A DNA stretch of 64,000 bases from Acidobacteriota bacterium (GTDB taxonomy: Bacteria > Acidobacteriota > Terriglobia > Acidiferrales > UBA7541), in NCBI GenBank assembly GCA_021832085.1, contig JAKBLM010000014.1:1-64000 (forward strand), in the 5' to 3' direction. The position numbers and the translations under genes are program-made. The notes beneath the pieces were generated by a model. The model was not told where the DNA came from. It ran no database searches and saw only the letters and a list, made by a program, of their open reading frames with translations. Positions 61,242 through 64,000 of this stretch are shown in pieces. How positions within the stretch are numbered: the stretch's first letter is position 1; each line of letters starts with the position of its first letter.

Positions 61242-63670
61242 ATGGGGACTTTCTGGCAGGACGTGAAGATCGGTCTCCGGATGCTGTGGAAGGTGCCCGG
61301 CTACACGCTGATTGCCGCGCTGGCGCTGGCGCTGGGCATCGGCGTGAACACGGCCATCTTCAGCGTTGCCGATGCGTTTCTCTACGAGGCCGTTTCGTTT
61401 CCCCATCTCAACCGGCTGGCGCTCCTTTTCGAAACCCTGCCGCAGCAGGGCCTGACGCGGAACGGCGTCGCGCCGGCGGTTTTCGAAGGCTGGAAACAGC
61501 AGAATCACTCGTTTCGCGAGATCGCCGCTTACGAGTGGGACACGGTGAATCTTTCCGGAAACGGGCTGCCGCAGCAGGCGTGGGGATTCCAGGTGACACC
61601 GAATTTCTTCGGCGTGCTCGGCGTGCATCCGGCGCTGGGCCGTGGATTCGCGCCTAGCGAGGCCGTTCCCGGGCACAACGAGGTGGTGGTGCTGAGTTAC
61701 CGGCTATGGCAGCAGCGCTACGGCGGCGATCCCGCCATCCTCGGCAAAACAATCTGGATCGACAGCAAGAGCACGACCGTGATCGGCGTGATGCCGAAGG
61801 ATTTCGATTATCCGGTTCCGGCCCAGCTATGGTTGCCGCTGGCGATGACCGACAAGGAGAAGCAGAGCCGTGCCAACCATTCGCTGTACCTGGTGGGACT
61901 GCTGCGGCACGGCACGACGGTCGAGCAGGCGAACGCCGAATTTACGATGATTCAGCAGCGGCTGGCCGCGCGATATCCGCAAACCGACAAGGGTTGGGGC
62001 GTGCGCGTCGTCGAGATGCGCTCGCATACGAACAGCGACCTCACGCGCCAGTACACGCTGTTGCTGCTCGCAGCCGTCGGATTTGTGCTGTTGATTGCCT
62101 GCGCCAACGTGGCCAATCTCCAGTTTGCCCGCGCTGCCCGAAGGCAGCGGGAAATGGCGCTGCGCACCGCACTCGGAGCGGGACGCTGGCGACTGATTCG
62201 CCAACTGCTCACCGAAAGCGTGCTGGTCTCGCTGGTGGGCGCGGGCATGGGCCTGCTGCTGGCGTGGTGGAGCATCCGGCTGATCCTGGCCTACATGCCG
62301 CCGACGGTGGCCCGCTACATCACCGGCTGGAGCAAGATCGGGCTCGACTCGCGCGCGTTTCTCTTTGCACTGGCAATCGCCGTGGCCGCCGGGCTGTTGG
62401 CCGGGCTGGTGCCGGCGATCGAAAGCTTGCGCCCGGACATGAACGAGACTTTGAAGGAGGGCGGCCGCGGCGGAACCACGGGCCGGGCACGGCAACGACT
62501 GCGCAGCATCTTCGTGGTGGCCGAGATCGCCCTTTCGCTCGTGCTGCTAGTGGGCGCCGGGCTGCTGGTCAAGGGCTTCCGCTCCCTGCTGAACGACACA
62601 GGGAACTTCCACCCCAAAACGCTGCTGACCATGCGGATCGATCTGCCCAAGAAGCGGTACGGCAACGAGAGCGAACGCGCCAATTTCTACCAGCAGGCGC
62701 TGCGCCGGCTGGCGACGATGCCAGGAGCACGACTGGCGGCACTGGCGACCAATATTCCGGACGGCAACAGCTCTTTTCTGGCGAGCTTCAGCATCAAGGA
62801 CCGGCCGATTCGTCCCGGCGAGTATCCGCTGGCCTTTTGGCAGGTGGTCAGCCCCAGTTTTTTCCGCGCGCTCCACATTCCGTTGATCAAGGGCCGGCTG
62901 TTCACGCGGTCCGATGGCCCCAATGCGCCGCCCGTGGCGATCATCAGCCAGTCGCTTGCCGCGCGCTATTTCCCGGGCAGGGACCCGATCGGCCGGCAGA
63001 TCAAATTCGGCGACCTGAAATATCACGCGGGGTGGGCGATGATTGTCGGCATCGTGGCCGACGTGAAGTATCAGTGGACCGACCGGCAAATCATTCCGGC
63101 GCTCTATGAGATCTATAGCCAGGCGGCACGATCGTCGACATTCCTGATGGTGCGCACTTCTAGCAACCCGGACAGTCTGGTGGCGACGGCGCGGGCGCGG
63201 ATTGCCGGAATCGATCCGGACCTGCCGGTTTACGACGCGCAGCCGCTCAGCCGGGTGATTTCGGATTCGATGGTGGGGCTGGGCTACGTGGCGGTGATGA
63301 TGGCGGTGCTCGGCGTGATCGCTTTGGTGCTGGCCTCGGTAGGCGTGTACGGCGTGATGTCGTTTTCCGTGGCCGAGCGGACGCACGAGATTGGCATACG
63401 GCTGGCGCTGGGCGCGCGGCCGGGCGAGGTGTTGGGACTGATTGTCCGGCGAGGCTTGCTGCTCGCGGGCATGCACTGGCCATCGGCCTGCCGCTGGCTC
63501 TGGCGCTCTCGCGGCTGCTGGCTAGCCTGGTATTCGGCGTGAGCGCGAGCGATCCGACGACGTTCATCGCCGTTTCCGCCTTGCTGCTGCTGGTGGCACT
63601 GGCGGCCTGCTATTTCCCGGCGCGCCGGGCGATGCGGGTCGATCCGGTAATCGCACTGCGCTATGAGTAG
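61242..63670 (+). pseudogene. large orphan-type MacB/FtsX permease 4 with a frameshift near its end
   Basis: The first frame covers about 740 residues of a duplicated permease: [60 protein letters not shown]. After GLLLAGM (about 63471) it runs into HWPSACRW and stops at 63542. The expected ending continues in another frame as [20 protein letters not shown], then [11 protein letters not shown] and ALRYE, ending TAG at 63670. One missing base near 63471 (ATGCACTGG where ATGGCACTGG would restore the frame) explains it. Restored length is 809 residues. It may be a recent loss or a sequencing error. ATG 61242 has AGGAG upstream. Confidence 0.85.
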
Positions 63671-63926
63671 GAGCGCGGAAAGAAATGGCGAGTCAGGAAG
63701 GGCAAAGGCTGAAAGGCGATCCGAAAAGCAGAGGCGTCGCCTTGCGTTCAGCCACGCGAAGGGCTTTACTTCGTTGGGCCGGATTCCGTCGCCAATGTTG
63801 CTTTTCAGGACCGTTGGTGAGTCTCCGGTTCCGCTCGACGGCGGCAAGGAAGGGCCGCTTTCGGGATACGGGGCGTTTCACCCCGGGATGTTCCATTTTC
63901 TTATGTCCTAAAATTCGGGAGGCTAG

Positions 63927-64000
63927 ATGTTGAATCTGCGATCTGGGTTTTGCCGGCTGGCTGTTGGTGCGGGTCTTGCCGCCGGCTTTCTGTTGTGCGC
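63927..64000 (+). CDS. start of a secreted protein gene, cut by window edge
   Basis: ATG 63927 has GGGAGG 6 bases upstream. The 24 complete codons read MLNLRSGFCRLAVGAGLAAG followed by FLLC, which looks like a signal peptide, possibly ending in a lipobox cysteine. The remainder lies beyond the window. The region 63671-63926 shows no gene. Confidence 0.55.
   Translation, partial: MLNLRSGFCRLAVGAGLAAGFLLC

Overview
The window is a stretch of bacterial chromosome with high G+C. It most likely comes from Acidobacteriota. This rests on three families typical of that phylum: very large orphan MacB/FtsX-type ABC permeases in tandem (53123-63670), a secreted VWFA-type protein of the acidobacterial kind (45832-47589), and a PilQ/GspD-like secretin with a TPR N-terminus (18902-21742). 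Hopanoid-modification genes and GH57 enzymes also fit. No database search was possible, so the taxonomy is an inference.

Layout. 1-124 is the tail of an IS630-type transposase. 165-11764 is a surface-polysaccharide locus, all on the plus strand: two receiver-like regulators lacking the phosphorylation residues, a fragment of an SLBB/Wza exporter, a Wzc-type tyrosine autokinase, a NusG-like antiterminator, a Wzx flippase, a Wzy-like polymerase and three GT4 glycosyltransferases. 11899-15190 (minus strand) holds malic enzyme and a secreted protein made of four Cache-like domains in an A-B-A-B order. 15537-18708 holds a sulfite-oxidase-like molybdoenzyme and a secreted protein of unknown function. 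18902-21742 (minus) is the most unusual gene: a secretin whose C-terminal domain is interrupted by exactly seven 49-residue FG-GAP/VCBS repeats.

22007-30831 is mostly housekeeping and redox genes: DUF971, an APC permease with a soluble C-terminal domain, thioredoxin reductase, an O-methyltransferase, a UPF0173 metallohydrolase, a seven-iron-type ferredoxin facing a cysteine-rich Rrf2 regulator, DUF309 and a free B3/B4 domain. 30828-34327 continues with a GH57 glucanotransferase/amylase, a Trm112-like zinc ribbon and a GT9 glycosyltransferase. 34457-35494 is a chimeric pseudogene. 35764-37174 (minus) holds a small membrane protein, a YjbQ-family protein and a third degenerate receiver.

37292-42024 is a MacA-TPR-MacB permease-TolC operon that lacks its ATPase. 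42167-45650 is a hopanoid head-group cluster, hpnJ-SMR-SMR-hpnI, followed by tRNA-Gln. 45832-50736 (minus) encodes a MaoC hydratase, a CaiB/BaiF CoA-transferase and a CitE-type lyase, a combination that could form a C5-dicarboxylate (itaconate/mesaconate-type) route, plus the VWFA protein. 51006-63670 is a second efflux system with an adaptor, one ATPase, four large permeases (the last frameshifted) and one permease remnant. A new secreted-protein gene begins at 63927 and runs off the window.
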